From the NCBI RefSeq assembly GCF_007744675.1, contig NZ_CP036269.1, positions 5,373,546 to 5,437,545 on the forward strand: a DNA stretch of 64,000 nt, written 5' to 3'. Shown here piece after piece: positions 44,541 through 54,085 of this stretch (position 1 is the first letter of the stretch; the number at the start of each line of letters is the position of its first letter). Under the pieces are notes generated by a model. The model did not search any database. It was given only the letters and a program-made list of their open reading frames with translations, and was not told the DNA's origin. This stretch comes from Gimesia alba (lineage in GTDB: Bacteria; Planctomycetota; Planctomycetia; Planctomycetales; Planctomycetaceae). A program made the translations under genes and the position numbers.

Positions 44541-46055
44541 TTAGACATAGCTGGCGACCGTCAGTTCGTTTGTGTCTGCCCAGCGCTGAATTACCGCGCG
44601 CTCCCGCGAATTCGGATAGCGGTTGGCTTTACCTCGTGCCTGCCAGATCATCCGGCTGTCATTTACGACTTGAATCGTAATGGCCTTTTTGAACCCATTG
44701 TGCATTTCAATTTCCATCGACCAGATGGAGCTCTCACGACTCGCACAGGTTGAAACATAGGATCCCACGCAATGTCTCATCTGGTCCCCTTCCCTCTGCA
44801 GTTCCTGGCTGTTGAGCAGTTCCCGAATCATCCAGCGTTTGCCAGTTTGATTCCCCTGTCCCTGATCCTGATAATCAAACTCTGAAATGCCACTTGGTTC
44901 CCATTTGCGATCAGCTTCCCGTTTTGCAAGTTCCTGCTGACGGTGCCACCACGCAAGATCCCGCAATAGAGAGCGGGCAGTCCTGCCTTTCATTGCGTAT
45001 TCAGAAATCACTGCGGAATTGTCTTTCAACAGGTCTTCCGGGAAAGTCCAGTAGTCATTGGGAATCACTTCAATCCCGTAACGCTGAAAGATCAGATATT
45101 CCACAATCGATGTAATCTGATCTCGATTCAGCCAGGAATGCTGAACGAACCAGTGGATCACGGTCGACCAGAACTCATTGTGCAAAAACATTTCAGCGAT
45201 TTTAGTTCTCAGGAAGCAACGGGCCAGTCTGGCATCTCCTCCCATGCCGAGAATCTGCCCCCAGCGAATCGCCTGCAAGATCGTGAGGTCTTGTGGGGCC
45301 CGCATGAAATGATGTGCCATCTTTTTGGTGTAGGGAATCGGCAAGCGGGAGTGACGAATATTTCGCCCTGAGCCGACATCAAGATACCATTTTCGCCAGT
45401 TCCTGCATTCCGGAGCATCATTAACCAGCCAGGCTGAATCAAAAAAAAGAGGCAGCTGATATTTGACAAACAGGTGTCTCAAGAGCGAGGCGAATTGCCG
45501 ATAGGCATTACTGCCGCAAGGACGCCATGCTTCAATCGGTCGAATCCAGGATTCTGCGTTCTCCACAATAAAAACCAGTGCATCGAGATATGGAATCCCC
45601 CAATGATACCCCGGTTGCATCATCGCATAAGAATGATAAATGAACTTTGCCTTGCAGCAAATCAGATGCGCAACCAGTCTGAGAAACGCATTGCGATTCA
45701 ATTTCGTCCGCTCGATGCTCCCTTTTCGAGTTTGATATAACTTGCAGATTTGTCTGAGTAGCGGATCGGCAATTGTTTTTTTCCTGGTCTCTTCCGAGCA
45801 AATCCCGGACAACTTTTCCACAAGCATCCGCTGCTGCTGCTTTCGCTGCTGGAGCGTACTCTGAACCACTGTTTGCCGGTAGTGCAGCAGTTCGTTGCGG
45901 AGTTGTTGTCTCGATTTCTGGAGATGGGTACGAAAGCCGTGCTGTACGCACCATTGGCGATACTCCTCAACCGACTCCAGGCCGAGGTGCTGAATATGAT
46001 TGCGCAGATCAGGATCTGCTGCCGGTTTTATGTACGTTCCTTTTTTGCGAGTCAT
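44541..46055 (-). CDS. PcfJ-like protein
   Basis: A 504-residue protein with a PcfJ-like C-terminal domain (REGDQMRHCVGSYVSTCASRESSIWSME, KKAITIQV, QARGKANRYPNSRERAVIQRW). The N-terminal half is basic with a Gln/Arg-rich coiled coil (QSTLQQRKQQQRMLVEKL). PcfJ was named from conjugative plasmids, but relatives are common in planctomycete chromosomes and their role is unknown. The frame is open further upstream to a TTG at 46211; the ATG at 46055 is the first ATG of the recognisable protein. Neither has a ribosome site, so the 5' end is uncertain. Confidence 0.8.
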   Translation of the reverse strand: MTRKKGTYIKPAADPDLRNHIQHLGLESVEEYRQWCVQHGFRTHLQKSRQQLRNELLHYRQTVVQSTLQQRKQQQRMLVEKLSGICSEETRKKTIADPLLRQICKLYQTRKGSIERTKLNRNAFLRLVAHLICCKAKFIYHSYAMMQPGYHWGIPYLDALVFIVENAESWIRPIEAWRPCGSNAYRQFASLLRHLFVKYQLPLFFDSAWLVNDAPECRNWRKWYLDVGSGRNIRHSRLPIPYTKKMAHHFMRAPQDLTILQAIRWGQILGMGGDARLARCFLRTKIAEMFLHNEFWSTVIHWFVQHSWLNRDQITSIVEYLIFQRYGIEVIPNDYWTFPEDLLKDNSAVISEYAMKGRTARSLLRDLAWWHRQQELAKREADRKWEPSGISEFDYQDQGQGNQTGKRWMIRELLNSQELQREGDQMRHCVGSYVSTCASRESSIWSMEIEMHNGFKKAITIQVVNDSRMIWQARGKANRYPNSRERAVIQRWADTNELTVASYV

Positions 46056-46344
46056 GGCTAAAAGCTGTTTCTTGTTTAAACGCGATAATTTGTTTGAACC
46101 TGTGTCTTCGTTGCAGGGTCGATCTGTACAACATCTCAATTTGTCCTTTCGGATTAGAAGCGGGTTTGATTTTGAACTACGACACAATCCCCTCATTTCG
46201 GTTCGGATCAATGAGTGTTCTATTAAATTCTTCAGTTCCTCACTCTCTTATTTGCCCATACTGCATGTGATTTGCGAACCTCAACACCGATGTGGTGTCT
46301 CCTCTCTCAAACCACTCTAATTCTCTGCCCACGGGAGGTGTGTG

Positions 46345-46383
46345 ATGCGACACAACGAATTCGACGAAATACCGTTTTTTTGA
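46345..46383 (+). CDS. Twelve-codon leader frame upstream of SEC-C gene
   Basis: A strong ribosome site (GGGAGG, 46333-46338, six bases before ATG) drives the frame [12 protein letters not shown], which stops at TGA (46381-46383) just four bases before the SEC-C ATG. The stop is caused by a seven-T run (46375-46381). With six T the frame would run straight into the SEC-C protein. Either a coupling leader peptide, a slippage site or a homopolymer error. Confidence 0.55.
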   Translation: MRHNEFDEIPFF

Positions 46384-46387
46384 AACG

Positions 46388-46555
46388 ATGAGCAAACGCC
46401 GTAAAGGGTTTCCGTCAGAAACCCAGGTCAAGCGGGGTACGCGGATGGTGCATGGCGACAAGCTGCTGGAAGAGAAACTGGGCCGCAATGATTTGTGTCC
46501 GTGTGGTTCCGGCAGGCGATTAAAAAAGTGTTGCCTCCAGCGGGGCTGCTTTTGA
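46388..46555 (+). CDS. SEC-C zinc-binding mini-protein
   Basis: A 55-residue basic protein ending in the SEC-C motif [18 protein letters not shown], the zinc-binding CxCx(8)CC tail known from SecA and YecA-type proteins. The N-terminal part ([20 protein letters not shown]) is unstructured and basic. Its own ATG has no good ribosome site; translation probably depends on the leader frame ending four bases upstream, or the two frames are really one 71-residue protein. Role unknown. Confidence 0.75.
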   Translation: MSKRRKGFPSETQVKRGTRMVHGDKLLEEKLGRNDLCPCGSGRRLKKCCLQRGCF

Positions 46556-46746
46556 CGGCGTCAACCGCGATCACTTTTTTCAGAGAATAAACAGCACACA
46601 CAACGTTCTGAATCTGTGTGCTCTTTTCAGTCATTGAGTTCTCATGTCGGTAGCGATCTGTCAGAATCAACGCAGATGTTCTGTGTATCCTGACGCTGCT
46701 GAACCAGAAACATCCCCTTCACTTTTGTTAAAGAGAGTCCGGACCG

Positions 46747-47487
46747 ATGGGCCGTTCCCACGATCAATTTGTAAAATATCCACGGACACCTCATCTGTTC
46801 GGCTCTACGGGGACCGCTGATGATAAACGACTCGGTGCGCGGGAATCGGAACAGTTTATTGCCGATCCGTCATTAATCGTTGAAGAAAAAATTGATGGCA
46901 CGAATGTCGGTCTGCATTTTTCCCACAGCGGAGAACTCGTCTTGCAATGCCGCGGCCACCTGATTAATGAAGGCATGCATCCGCAGTACGATCTGTTCAA
47001 ACAATGGGCCGTCGTCAAACGCTCTGATCTGGAACGTATGCTGGAAGACCGGTTTATCCTGTTCGGTGAATGGGTCTACGCCCGGCATTCAATTCATTAT
47101 CGAAGCCTGCCACACTACTTTTTTGAATTTGATATCTATGACAAAATCCAGCAGGTCTTCCTGAGTCTCAGACGTCGTCTGGAATTACTTTCAGGCACCG
47201 GCATCGAAACCGTGCCCGTGATCCATCAAGGCGCGATTACCAGAAAAACACTGGAAACACTCATTAGAAACTCCGCTTTTGACAGTACATTTGAAAATCC
47301 AATCACAAATACGACAGACAACCTGATGGAAGGCGTCTATCTGAGGACGGAAACGGAAGAATCAGTGACCGGCAGAGCCAAGTTTGTTCGGCCTGAATTT
47401 GTAGAGAAAATCAAACAGAGCAGTCACTGGCAGCACCAGGCGATGGTGCCAAACCTGCTTTCCAAACAAGCGGATATCTGGTCATGA
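46747..47487 (+). CDS. RNA ligase family protein
   Basis: A 246-residue nucleotidyltransferase-fold RNA ligase (Rnl2/DraRnl-like). Motif I EEKIDGTN places the AMP-accepting Lys at residue 48. Motif III-like FGEWVYARH, motif IV EGVYLR and motif [11 protein letters not shown] follow in order. It is short and seems to be the catalytic core alone. It overlaps the HD-Pnk gene by 4 bp, so repair ligase and end-healing enzyme are coupled. Seals RNA ends after healing; the natural target (tRNA is the usual guess) is unknown. Confidence 0.92.
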   Translation: MGRSHDQFVKYPRTPHLFGSTGTADDKRLGARESEQFIADPSLIVEEKIDGTNVGLHFSHSGELVLQCRGHLINEGMHPQYDLFKQWAVVKRSDLERMLEDRFILFGEWVYARHSIHYRSLPHYFFEFDIYDKIQQVFLSLRRRLELLSGTGIETVPVIHQGAITRKTLETLIRNSAFDSTFENPITNTTDNLMEGVYLRTETEESVTGRAKFVRPEFVEKIKQSSHWQHQAMVPNLLSKQADIWS

Positions 47488-48596
47488 ACTGGGATACCCT
47501 TTCACAGTCCAATCTTGAAACAATCCTGAACTGGGCCGAAGAACAGCCCTGGTGCCGGGCGATGTCCCAGTGCGCGCAGGATTCGAGTTGGCACGCGGAA
47601 GGAGACGTCTGGACGCATACGAAAATGGTCTGCCGCCAGTTAACAGAATTAAACGAGTGGCCCGACTTGTCCCTTCAGGAACAGGCGATTCTGACCTTCA
47701 CCGCCCTGCTGCACGATGCCGCAAAACCGCTGACTTCAGAAACGGACCCGGAAACCGGCCGTATTCGTTCTCCTAAACATGCTGTCAAAGGGGAACATCT
47801 CGCACGCAGCATTCTCCGTGAACTGGACTGCGACCTGGAAACCCGCGAAACCATCTGCCGCCTGGTCCGTTTTCATGGTCGACCGGCATTTCTACTGGAA
47901 AAGTCGAAGCCGGAGCACGAAGTCATTTCGCTGTCGTGGCTGGTGAATCATCGTCTGCTGTACCTGTTCGCTTTAGCTGACACTCGTGGACGCACGACCG
48001 ACTCGATGAGTCGCCCCGAAGAACATCTCCGCTTCTGGAAAATGATCGCGGAAGAACGGGACTGTTTCGAACAACCGTATCCGTTTGCCAATGATCAGGC
48101 CCGGTTCCTGTTTTATCGCTGCTCTGATCCGGACCTGTATTATATTCCCCATGAAGATTATACCTGTACCGTCACCATGCTGTCAGGACTGCCCGGCAGT
48201 GGAAAAGACACCTGGCTGTCAAAGCATCGTGCGAATCTTCCGGTCGTTTCACTGGATGAAGTCCGCGGAGAACTGGAAATTCAGCCTACAGAGAATCAGG
48301 GGGAAGTGGCACAAATGGCGCAGGAGCGTTGTCGTGAATTGTTGCGTGCGAAGACATCATTCGCTTATAACGCCACCAATCTCTCACGGCAGACGCGCCA
48401 ACGCTGGATTAATCTATTCGCTGATTACGGTGCCCGCATCGAAATCGTCTATCTGGAACCGCCGCTCAAGACCATACTGCATCAGAATCAGCAACAAACG
48501 AAAGTCGTACCGGAAAAAGTGATCCACCAACTAGCACAACGATGCGAACCTCCCACGATCACCGAAGCTCATTTACTTGTGCTCTCAGATACGTAA
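47484..48596 (+). CDS. HD phosphoesterase / P-loop kinase (HD-Pnk) end-healing enzyme
   Basis: A 370-residue bifunctional RNA end-healing enzyme. The N-terminal HD phosphohydrolase domain (residues 20-200) has HD at 77-78 (LLHDAAKP), His45 (WTHTK) and His131, expected to act on 2',3'-cyclic phosphate or 3'-phosphate ends. The C-terminal P-loop kinase (from about 228) has Walker [10 protein letters not shown] at 235-243, Asp258 (LDEVR) and [13 protein letters not shown] at 296-308, phosphorylating 5'-OH ends. Architecture equals the Runella HD-Pnk. It is coupled to the RNA ligase gene. It may also supply the kinase missing from the Pnkp fusion at 49206. Confidence 0.92.
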   Translation: MNWDTLSQSNLETILNWAEEQPWCRAMSQCAQDSSWHAEGDVWTHTKMVCRQLTELNEWPDLSLQEQAILTFTALLHDAAKPLTSETDPETGRIRSPKHAVKGEHLARSILRELDCDLETRETICRLVRFHGRPAFLLEKSKPEHEVISLSWLVNHRLLYLFALADTRGRTTDSMSRPEEHLRFWKMIAEERDCFEQPYPFANDQARFLFYRCSDPDLYYIPHEDYTCTVTMLSGLPGSGKDTWLSKHRANLPVVSLDEVRGELEIQPTENQGEVAQMAQERCRELLRAKTSFAYNATNLSRQTRQRWINLFADYGARIEIVYLEPPLKTILHQNQQQTKVVPEKVIHQLAQRCEPPTITEAHLLVLSDT

Positions 48597-48671
48597 AACA
48601 GAAGACAATCACTTATCACTGTCACCAGGACTGCTTGAAGAACTGAGCCGTCAGCGTAGCCACACACAGCA

Positions 48672-49193
48672 ATGGTAGTACCTAAACAATATCACTATGT
48701 CGGCCCTGTTGAAATAAAACAGCGCGTATTGAACTCAGCAGTTTGTCCATCGGTCTATTCAAAACAAGATTTGTTACAACGATTAAGGGAACTTGAATTT
48801 GAGTTCCGTCCTAACCAGTCACTGATTGTCACCTATGTTATTGACACGTCCGGATTCTTGAAAATTACTGATCGTCACAATGAGCATGTGATCTGCGCAT
48901 CGGGGCACAACGTATTCAGCGCAGGAGAAATGACTTTCGGATACCATAAACAGGACTGTGTAATAGAAAACATAACGAATCAGTCTACTGGTTATTGCCC
49001 TGAACCAGAGTCCTGGCACGCCGTTCAGTCCGCCCTGAATCATATTGGCATAGAACATCCTGAGTATTTTGAACCAGCGTTTCATTTTCGTCGCTGTACT
49101 CACTGTGGACAAACAAATCTAATCAAGGACAATTGGTTTGTTTGCGCCGTCTGTGAAAACGAGTTACCAAAAGACTGGAATTTCGATAAATAA
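48672..49193 (+). CDS. Zn-ribbon protein of unknown function in RNA-repair cluster
   Basis: A 173-residue protein of no recognised family. The N-terminal 135 residues are mixed alpha/beta (LLQRLRELEFEFRPNQSLIVTYVIDTSGFLKITD). The C-terminus is a short zinc ribbon, CTHC...CAVC (CTHCGQTNLIKDNWFVCAVCENELP), typical of nucleic-acid or protein binding modules. No signal peptide. It sits between the HD-Pnk and the Hen1N-Pnkp genes on the same strand (75 bp after, 12 bp before), so it may belong to the repair system. Confidence 0.7.
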   Translation: MVVPKQYHYVGPVEIKQRVLNSAVCPSVYSKQDLLQRLRELEFEFRPNQSLIVTYVIDTSGFLKITDRHNEHVICASGHNVFSAGEMTFGYHKQDCVIENITNQSTGYCPEPESWHAVQSALNHIGIEHPEYFEPAFHFRRCTHCGQTNLIKDNWFVCAVCENELPKDWNFDK

Positions 49194-49205
49194 GGATCAA
49201 GTGAC

Positions 49206-52200
49206 GTGTTATTAACGCTCACAGCCAACCATACTCCGGCGACGGATCTGGGATATCTTCTGCACAAACACCCTGACCGTCTGCAGAGCTTCGACCTGAG
49301 CTTCGGGAAAGCGCATTTGTTTTACCCTGAAGTCACAGAGGATCGTTGTACGGCTTGTCTGCTGCTGGACGTGGATCCGGTGGGTATGGTCCGCGGCAAG
49401 GGACGCAAAGAATCATTTCTGCTCGATCAGTATGTGAATGACCGACCTTATGTCGCTTCCTCATTCATGAGTGTAGCTATTACACAGGTCTTGAGGTCGG
49501 CTCTCAATGGACGCTGTAACCATCGGCCGGAACTGGTTGAGACTCCCCTGCCCCTGACCGTTGAAATCAACGTGCTGCCGGTACGTGGCGGAGAGGAATT
49601 CGTACGTGCAGTCTTCGAACCATTGGGTTATACCGTGGGTATTCAAGCCTATGCTCTGGATGAACTCTTCCCGGAATGGGGCGAGAGCCCCTGTTATTCA
49701 GTCCGTCTGGAAGCGACGAAAACAGTTTCGGAACTGCTCAATCACCTGTATGTATTGATTCCGGTGTTTGATAATCGAAAACATTATTTTGTAGGCAGCG
49801 ATGAACTGGAAAAGCTGCTGGCAAAAGGAGCAGGCTGGCTGGTGGAACATCCGTTGAAAGAACAAATCAGCCGCCGCTATCTGAAATTCAAGCCAAGTCT
49901 GTATCGCAGTGCGCTGGCTCGTCTGGTTGAAGAAGTCCAGACGGAGGATCTTGAAACGGAAGAGACGGACGAAGTACTGGAAGAAGCACGACAGCCTCTG
50001 GTGCAGTTAGCTAGGCAATATCACTGTCTGCCAGTCGCCATTGTATTGAACACGCCCGAAAAGATCTGCCAGGCGCGCAATCAGGGTCGACCGGACCGCG
50101 CGTTTGGTCCCCATGTAGTACGGAATCAGAAATCTCAATTGAAACGATCGCTGAAACATCTCCGCCGAGAAGGGTTTCGTTATGTATTCGAGATGAAAAC
50201 AAGCGAAGATGTTAAAGCGGCCAAAGTGGAACGGGTTCCGCTCTGGAACGACCGACGTGCGGAAAACGGACCGTTCGACATCATCGGTGATATTCATGGC
50301 TGCGGTGATGAACTGGAAGCATTGCTGGCGCAACTCGGTTACGAATTGAAAACCGACGACGAGCCAGACCCGCTCTGGGGGGCTGACTATTTTACCCATC
50401 CGGAAGGACGTAAAGCGGTCTTTCTGGGCGATCTGGTTGACCGGGGGCCGCGATCCCTGGATGTCGTGCGAATTGCGCGCAACATGGTTCAGCAGGGAAC
50501 CGGTTTGTGCGTGCCCGGCAATCACGATATGAAACTGCTGCGTAAGCTGAACGGTAAAAATGTGAACTTAAAACACGGAATGGCTGAGACGGTCGCTGAA
50601 ATCGACGCTCTACCTGCAGACATTCAGCAGCCGTTTTGCCAGGCGATGGCAGAATTTCTGCGTGGGATGATCAGTCATTATGTGCTCGATAAGGGTAAAC
50701 TGGTCGTGGCACATGCGGGGATGAAATCCGAACTGCAGGGACGAGGTTCAGGGAAAGTCCGCGAGTTTGCTCTGTATGGTGAGACAACAGGGGAAACAGA
50801 CGAATTTGGTTTTCCTGTGCGCTATAACTGGGCGGCGGAATATCGCGGCGATGCCCATGTCGTTTATGGACACACGCCGGTTCCTGATCCCCAATGGCTG
50901 AATCGGACAGTCAACATTGATACGGGCTGCGTCTTCGGCGGTCGACTGACCGCACTGCGCTATCCGGAAAAACAATTTGTCTCGGTACCAGCCAGCAAGG
51001 TCTACTGTGAGTATGCAAAACCCCTCTATACCGAAGCGGGCTCAAGCGCACAGTCGGTACAACATCAGCACGATGATCTGCTTGATGTGCAGGATGTCAT
51101 CGGTAAGCGGATTGTTTCGACGCGACTGCAGACCAATATCACGATCCGTGAAGAGAACGCGACGGCTGCGCTGGAAGTCATGAGTCGTTTCGCCGCCAAT
51201 CCCAAATGGCTGGTCTACCTTCCACCCACAATGTCTCCTCCGGAAACATCGACTGAAGCGGGCTTACTGGAGCATCCGGCGGAAGCATTTTCGTACTTCC
51301 GCAGTCAGGGCATTCCAGAAGTGATCTGCGAAGAAAAACACATGGGTTCGCGGGCCGTGATCGTCGTCTGTCGGGATCAGGAGACCGCACGCAAACGATT
51401 TGGCGTAATGGAAGAAGAGCTCGGTATTGTTTACACGCGAACGGGACGGCGGTTTTTCAATCAGGAATCGCTCGAATCAGAATTTCTGGAACGGCTGCGT
51501 CTGGCATTAAGTGCTGCCGACTTCTGGAATGAATTTCAGACTCCCTGGGCCTGTTTCGACTGTGAACTCATGCCCTGGTCGAGCAAAGCACAGGCGCTGT
51601 TGCAGTCACAATATGCTGCCGTCGGTGCCGCGGGGAATGCGGCGCTGCCGAAAGTCGTCCACGCGCTCGCGCAAGCAACCGAGCGTCTGGCTGATGATGA
51701 TCGAGCGCAAGCGGATGACGTTCTGGCGCGCTATCGCAGTCGCCAGACGACAATCGAGCAGTTTGTGACCGCCTATCGGCAGTACTGCTGGCCTGTGGAA
51801 TCGCTGAATGATCTGAAACTGGCACCGTTTCATCTGCTGGCGACCGAAGGCCGCGTTCACATTGACCAGAATCATCTGTGGCATATGCAGACCTTGGAAC
51901 GCATCTGTCAGCAGAATCCAGAACTGCTGCTGGCAACCGCATATCAGCGGGTTAACCTGACTGATGCTGCCAGCACCCAGGCGGGAATTGACTGGTGGAC
52001 CGAGTTGACAAATCAAGGGGGAGAAGGCATGGTTGTGAAACCGCTGGAATGGGTCCAGCGTAGTACACAGGGACTGGTACAGCCGGCGGTCAAATGTCGC
52101 GGTAAAGAGTATTTACGGATTATCTATGGCCCCGACTATGACGCTGCGGAAAATCTATCCCGGTTACGGAGCCGTAATGTGGGGCGAAAACGATCGCTGG

Positions 52201-52331
52201 CACAGCGGGAATTTGCATTAGGCATTGAGGGTTTAGAGCGATTTGTGAACCGGGAACCGCTCAGGCGGGTCCATGAATGTGTGTTCGGGGTACTCGCACT
52301 GGAAAGTGAACCAGTCGATCCTCGACTTTAA
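49206..52331 (+). CDS. Hen1 N-terminal domain fused to kinase-truncated Pnkp
   Basis: A 1041-residue RNA-repair fusion starting at GTG (AAGGA upstream). Residues 1-245 are the Hen1 ligase-activating domain (opening with ATDLGYLLHKHPDRLQSF), but the Hen1 methyltransferase is absent. After an acidic junction (245-264) the protein resumes inside the Pnkp kinase (ARQPLVQLARQYHCLPVAIVLN, RPDRAFGPHVV), so the Walker A half is missing. Residues 356-595 are the metallophosphoesterase (GDIHGC, GDLVDRGPRS, PGNHD, AHAG, YGHTP). The ligase domain follows with Lys711 (EEKHMGSR), EGMVVKP and AVKCRGKEYLRI. Phosphatase and ligase look active. Confidence 0.92.
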   Translation: MLLTLTANHTPATDLGYLLHKHPDRLQSFDLSFGKAHLFYPEVTEDRCTACLLLDVDPVGMVRGKGRKESFLLDQYVNDRPYVASSFMSVAITQVLRSALNGRCNHRPELVETPLPLTVEINVLPVRGGEEFVRAVFEPLGYTVGIQAYALDELFPEWGESPCYSVRLEATKTVSELLNHLYVLIPVFDNRKHYFVGSDELEKLLAKGAGWLVEHPLKEQISRRYLKFKPSLYRSALARLVEEVQTEDLETEETDEVLEEARQPLVQLARQYHCLPVAIVLNTPEKICQARNQGRPDRAFGPHVVRNQKSQLKRSLKHLRREGFRYVFEMKTSEDVKAAKVERVPLWNDRRAENGPFDIIGDIHGCGDELEALLAQLGYELKTDDEPDPLWGADYFTHPEGRKAVFLGDLVDRGPRSLDVVRIARNMVQQGTGLCVPGNHDMKLLRKLNGKNVNLKHGMAETVAEIDALPADIQQPFCQAMAEFLRGMISHYVLDKGKLVVAHAGMKSELQGRGSGKVREFALYGETTGETDEFGFPVRYNWAAEYRGDAHVVYGHTPVPDPQWLNRTVNIDTGCVFGGRLTALRYPEKQFVSVPASKVYCEYAKPLYTEAGSSAQSVQHQHDDLLDVQDVIGKRIVSTRLQTNITIREENATAALEVMSRFAANPKWLVYLPPTMSPPETSTEAGLLEHPAEAFSYFRSQGIPEVICEEKHMGSRAVIVVCRDQETARKRFGVMEEELGIVYTRTGRRFFNQESLESEFLERLRLALSAADFWNEFQTPWACFDCELMPWSSKAQALLQSQYAAVGAAGNAALPKVVHALAQATERLADDDRAQADDVLARYRSRQTTIEQFVTAYRQYCWPVESLNDLKLAPFHLLATEGRVHIDQNHLWHMQTLERICQQNPELLLATAYQRVNLTDAASTQAGIDWWTELTNQGGEGMVVKPLEWVQRSTQGLVQPAVKCRGKEYLRIIYGPDYDAAENLSRLRSRNVGRKRSLAQREFALGIEGLERFVNREPLRRVHECVFGVLALESEPVDPRL

Positions 52332-52373
52332 AAGAGATCACTGGCACGACATGCCAGTCTGGAGAATTTTTCT

Positions 52374-53324
52374 ATGACTAAACGAGTGAACTACCATCCG
52401 AATCTGATCTACTCAGAAGGGACGCAAATCGTTACGGTAAAAGACATCATCGGCCCTAATGGGCGCACGCTGCACCCTCGGGGTGCGGTGGGAGTCATCG
52501 TCCGTTCGCCCCGCGATCTGGATCACTCCTATCGAGTGAAGTTTCCGGACGGCGTCGAAGAAGCGCTGAAAGCGGATGAACTCACGCTGCTGGCCAGTTT
52601 TAAAGAGGGCGAGATCGGCAACAGCGAGATCAACGCACATCGCAGTGATCTGTTCGAACGCGTCATTTTCAAGTGTATCATCGGCTCACGCGCCTTTGGT
52701 CTGGAAGACGAGAACTCTGACACCGATTATCGCGGCATCTATCTGCCACCGGCGGAATTGCAGTGGTCGCTGTATGGAGTGCCGGAACAACTGGATTGTC
52801 ATGAAACACAGGAGACCTACTGGGAACTGCAGAAGTTTCTGGTGCTGGCGCTCAAGGCGAACCCGAACGTGCTGGAATGTCTCTACACTCCCCTGGTCGA
52901 GAAGATCACCCCCCTCGGCCAGGAACTGCTGGGCATGCGGGAAATCTTTCTGACGCGGATTGTCTATCAGACCTATAACGGCTATGTGATGTCTCAGTTC
53001 AAGAAGATGCAGACCGACATTAAAAATCAGGGAAAAGTCAAATGGAAACATGTGATGCATCTGATTCGGCTGCTGATTTCCGGGATCACACTCTTGCGCG
53101 AAGGTTACGTGGTTGTCGACGCCGGTCCTTATCGGGAACAATTACTGGCAATTAAACGGGGTGAAGTCCCCTGGGATGAAACCGAGAAATGGCGGAAGAG
53201 CCTGCATCAAGATTTTGAACAGGCACAGGCAGAAACCAAACTGCCGGACCGTCCCGACTATGAAAAAGCGAACACGTATTTAATCAAGACACGCCAACTG
53301 GCGACACGGGAAGAACTACCATGA
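52374..53324 (+). CDS. Nucleotidyltransferase with SH3-like N-terminal domain
   Basis: A 316-residue protein of the polymerase-beta nucleotidyltransferase superfamily. The active site is GSRAFG (104-109) with SDTDYRG (115-121), whose acidic residues would bind Mg2+. Residues 1-75 form a separate small beta-barrel (VKDIIGPNGRTLHPRGAVGVIV, YRVKFPDGVEEALKADEL). A helical C-terminal region follows. It lies 42 bp after the Hen1N-Pnkp gene and overlaps the next nucleotidyltransferase by 4 bp. In repair clusters such enzymes are thought to add or restore nucleotides at RNA ends; this is inference. Confidence 0.9.
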   Translation: MTKRVNYHPNLIYSEGTQIVTVKDIIGPNGRTLHPRGAVGVIVRSPRDLDHSYRVKFPDGVEEALKADELTLLASFKEGEIGNSEINAHRSDLFERVIFKCIIGSRAFGLEDENSDTDYRGIYLPPAELQWSLYGVPEQLDCHETQETYWELQKFLVLALKANPNVLECLYTPLVEKITPLGQELLGMREIFLTRIVYQTYNGYVMSQFKKMQTDIKNQGKVKWKHVMHLIRLLISGITLLREGYVVVDAGPYREQLLAIKRGEVPWDETEKWRKSLHQDFEQAQAETKLPDRPDYEKANTYLIKTRQLATREELP

Positions 53325-54082
53325 AACTTGATCCTCGATTACTGAATCAGGTCGAACAACATCCGTATCCTTTGCTGTTCGCGACGATCAGCGGTTCGCA
53401 TATTTACGGCTTCCCGTCTCCTGATTCCGACTATGATCTAAGGGGCACCCACATTCTGCCTCTGGAAACCGTGATTGGTTTGAAAGGGGGACAGGAAACC
53501 GTTGAGCGTTCGCGCATCGTCGAGGGGATGGAAATTGATCTCGTCACGCATGATGTTGGCAAGTTTTTCCAGTTGATGCTCAAGAAGAACGGCTATGTGC
53601 TGGAGCAACTCCTCTCGCCACTGGTCGTGTATGCGACGCCCGAATACGAAGAGTTGAAAGCACTGGCTCCCGACTGTGTGACGAAATATCATGCGTATCA
53701 TTATCTCGGCTTTGCGGCGACACAGTGGAAACTGTTTCAGAAAGAGGATCCGCCGCGGGTCAAGCCGCTGCTGTATGTCTATCGAGTGTTGTTGACGGGC
53801 CTGCATCTGATGCGGACAGGCGAGATCGAACCGAATCTGATCACCTTAAATGAATCAGCTGGTTTGTCCTATATTCCTGAATTAATCGAACGCAAACTTC
53901 ACGGGGCAGAACAGTCAACACTGGATGCCGCCGACATGGAATTTCATGGACGCGAATATCTGCGGCTCGTAGGCGAACTGGAACAGGCAATGGAAACAAC
54001 CAGTCTGCCTGAGAAGCCCCGCGCCACGGAAGCGTTGAATGATCTGCTCATACGAATTCGTCTGGCAAACCGGAAAGGATAA
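53321..54082 (+). CDS. Nucleotidyltransferase (second, overlapping)
   Basis: A 253-residue minimal polymerase-beta-type nucleotidyltransferase. The active-site motif is GSHIYG (25-30) then SDYDLRG (36-42), with a third acidic residue probably in GMEIDLVTHD. It lacks the N-terminal barrel of its neighbour. Its ATG overlaps the preceding stop (ATGA), and the next gene follows after three bases, so all three are a single translational unit. Distinct enough from the 52374 protein not to be a recent duplicate. Substrate unknown. Confidence 0.9.
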   Translation: MKLDPRLLNQVEQHPYPLLFATISGSHIYGFPSPDSDYDLRGTHILPLETVIGLKGGQETVERSRIVEGMEIDLVTHDVGKFFQLMLKKNGYVLEQLLSPLVVYATPEYEELKALAPDCVTKYHAYHYLGFAATQWKLFQKEDPPRVKPLLYVYRVLLTGLHLMRTGEIEPNLITLNESAGLSYIPELIERKLHGAEQSTLDAADMEFHGREYLRLVGELEQAMETTSLPEKPRATEALNDLLIRIRLANRKG

Positions 54083-54085
54083 CGT

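Noticed and set aside
44541..46055. Evidence of a conjugative element from the PcfJ-like gene
   Set aside because: No relaxase, coupling protein, integrase or attachment repeats are nearby; PcfJ-like genes are common on planctomycete chromosomes.
46428..46670. 80-codon minus-strand frame over the SEC-C gene
   Set aside because: It is the antisense shadow of the clear SEC-C motif and has no domain of its own.
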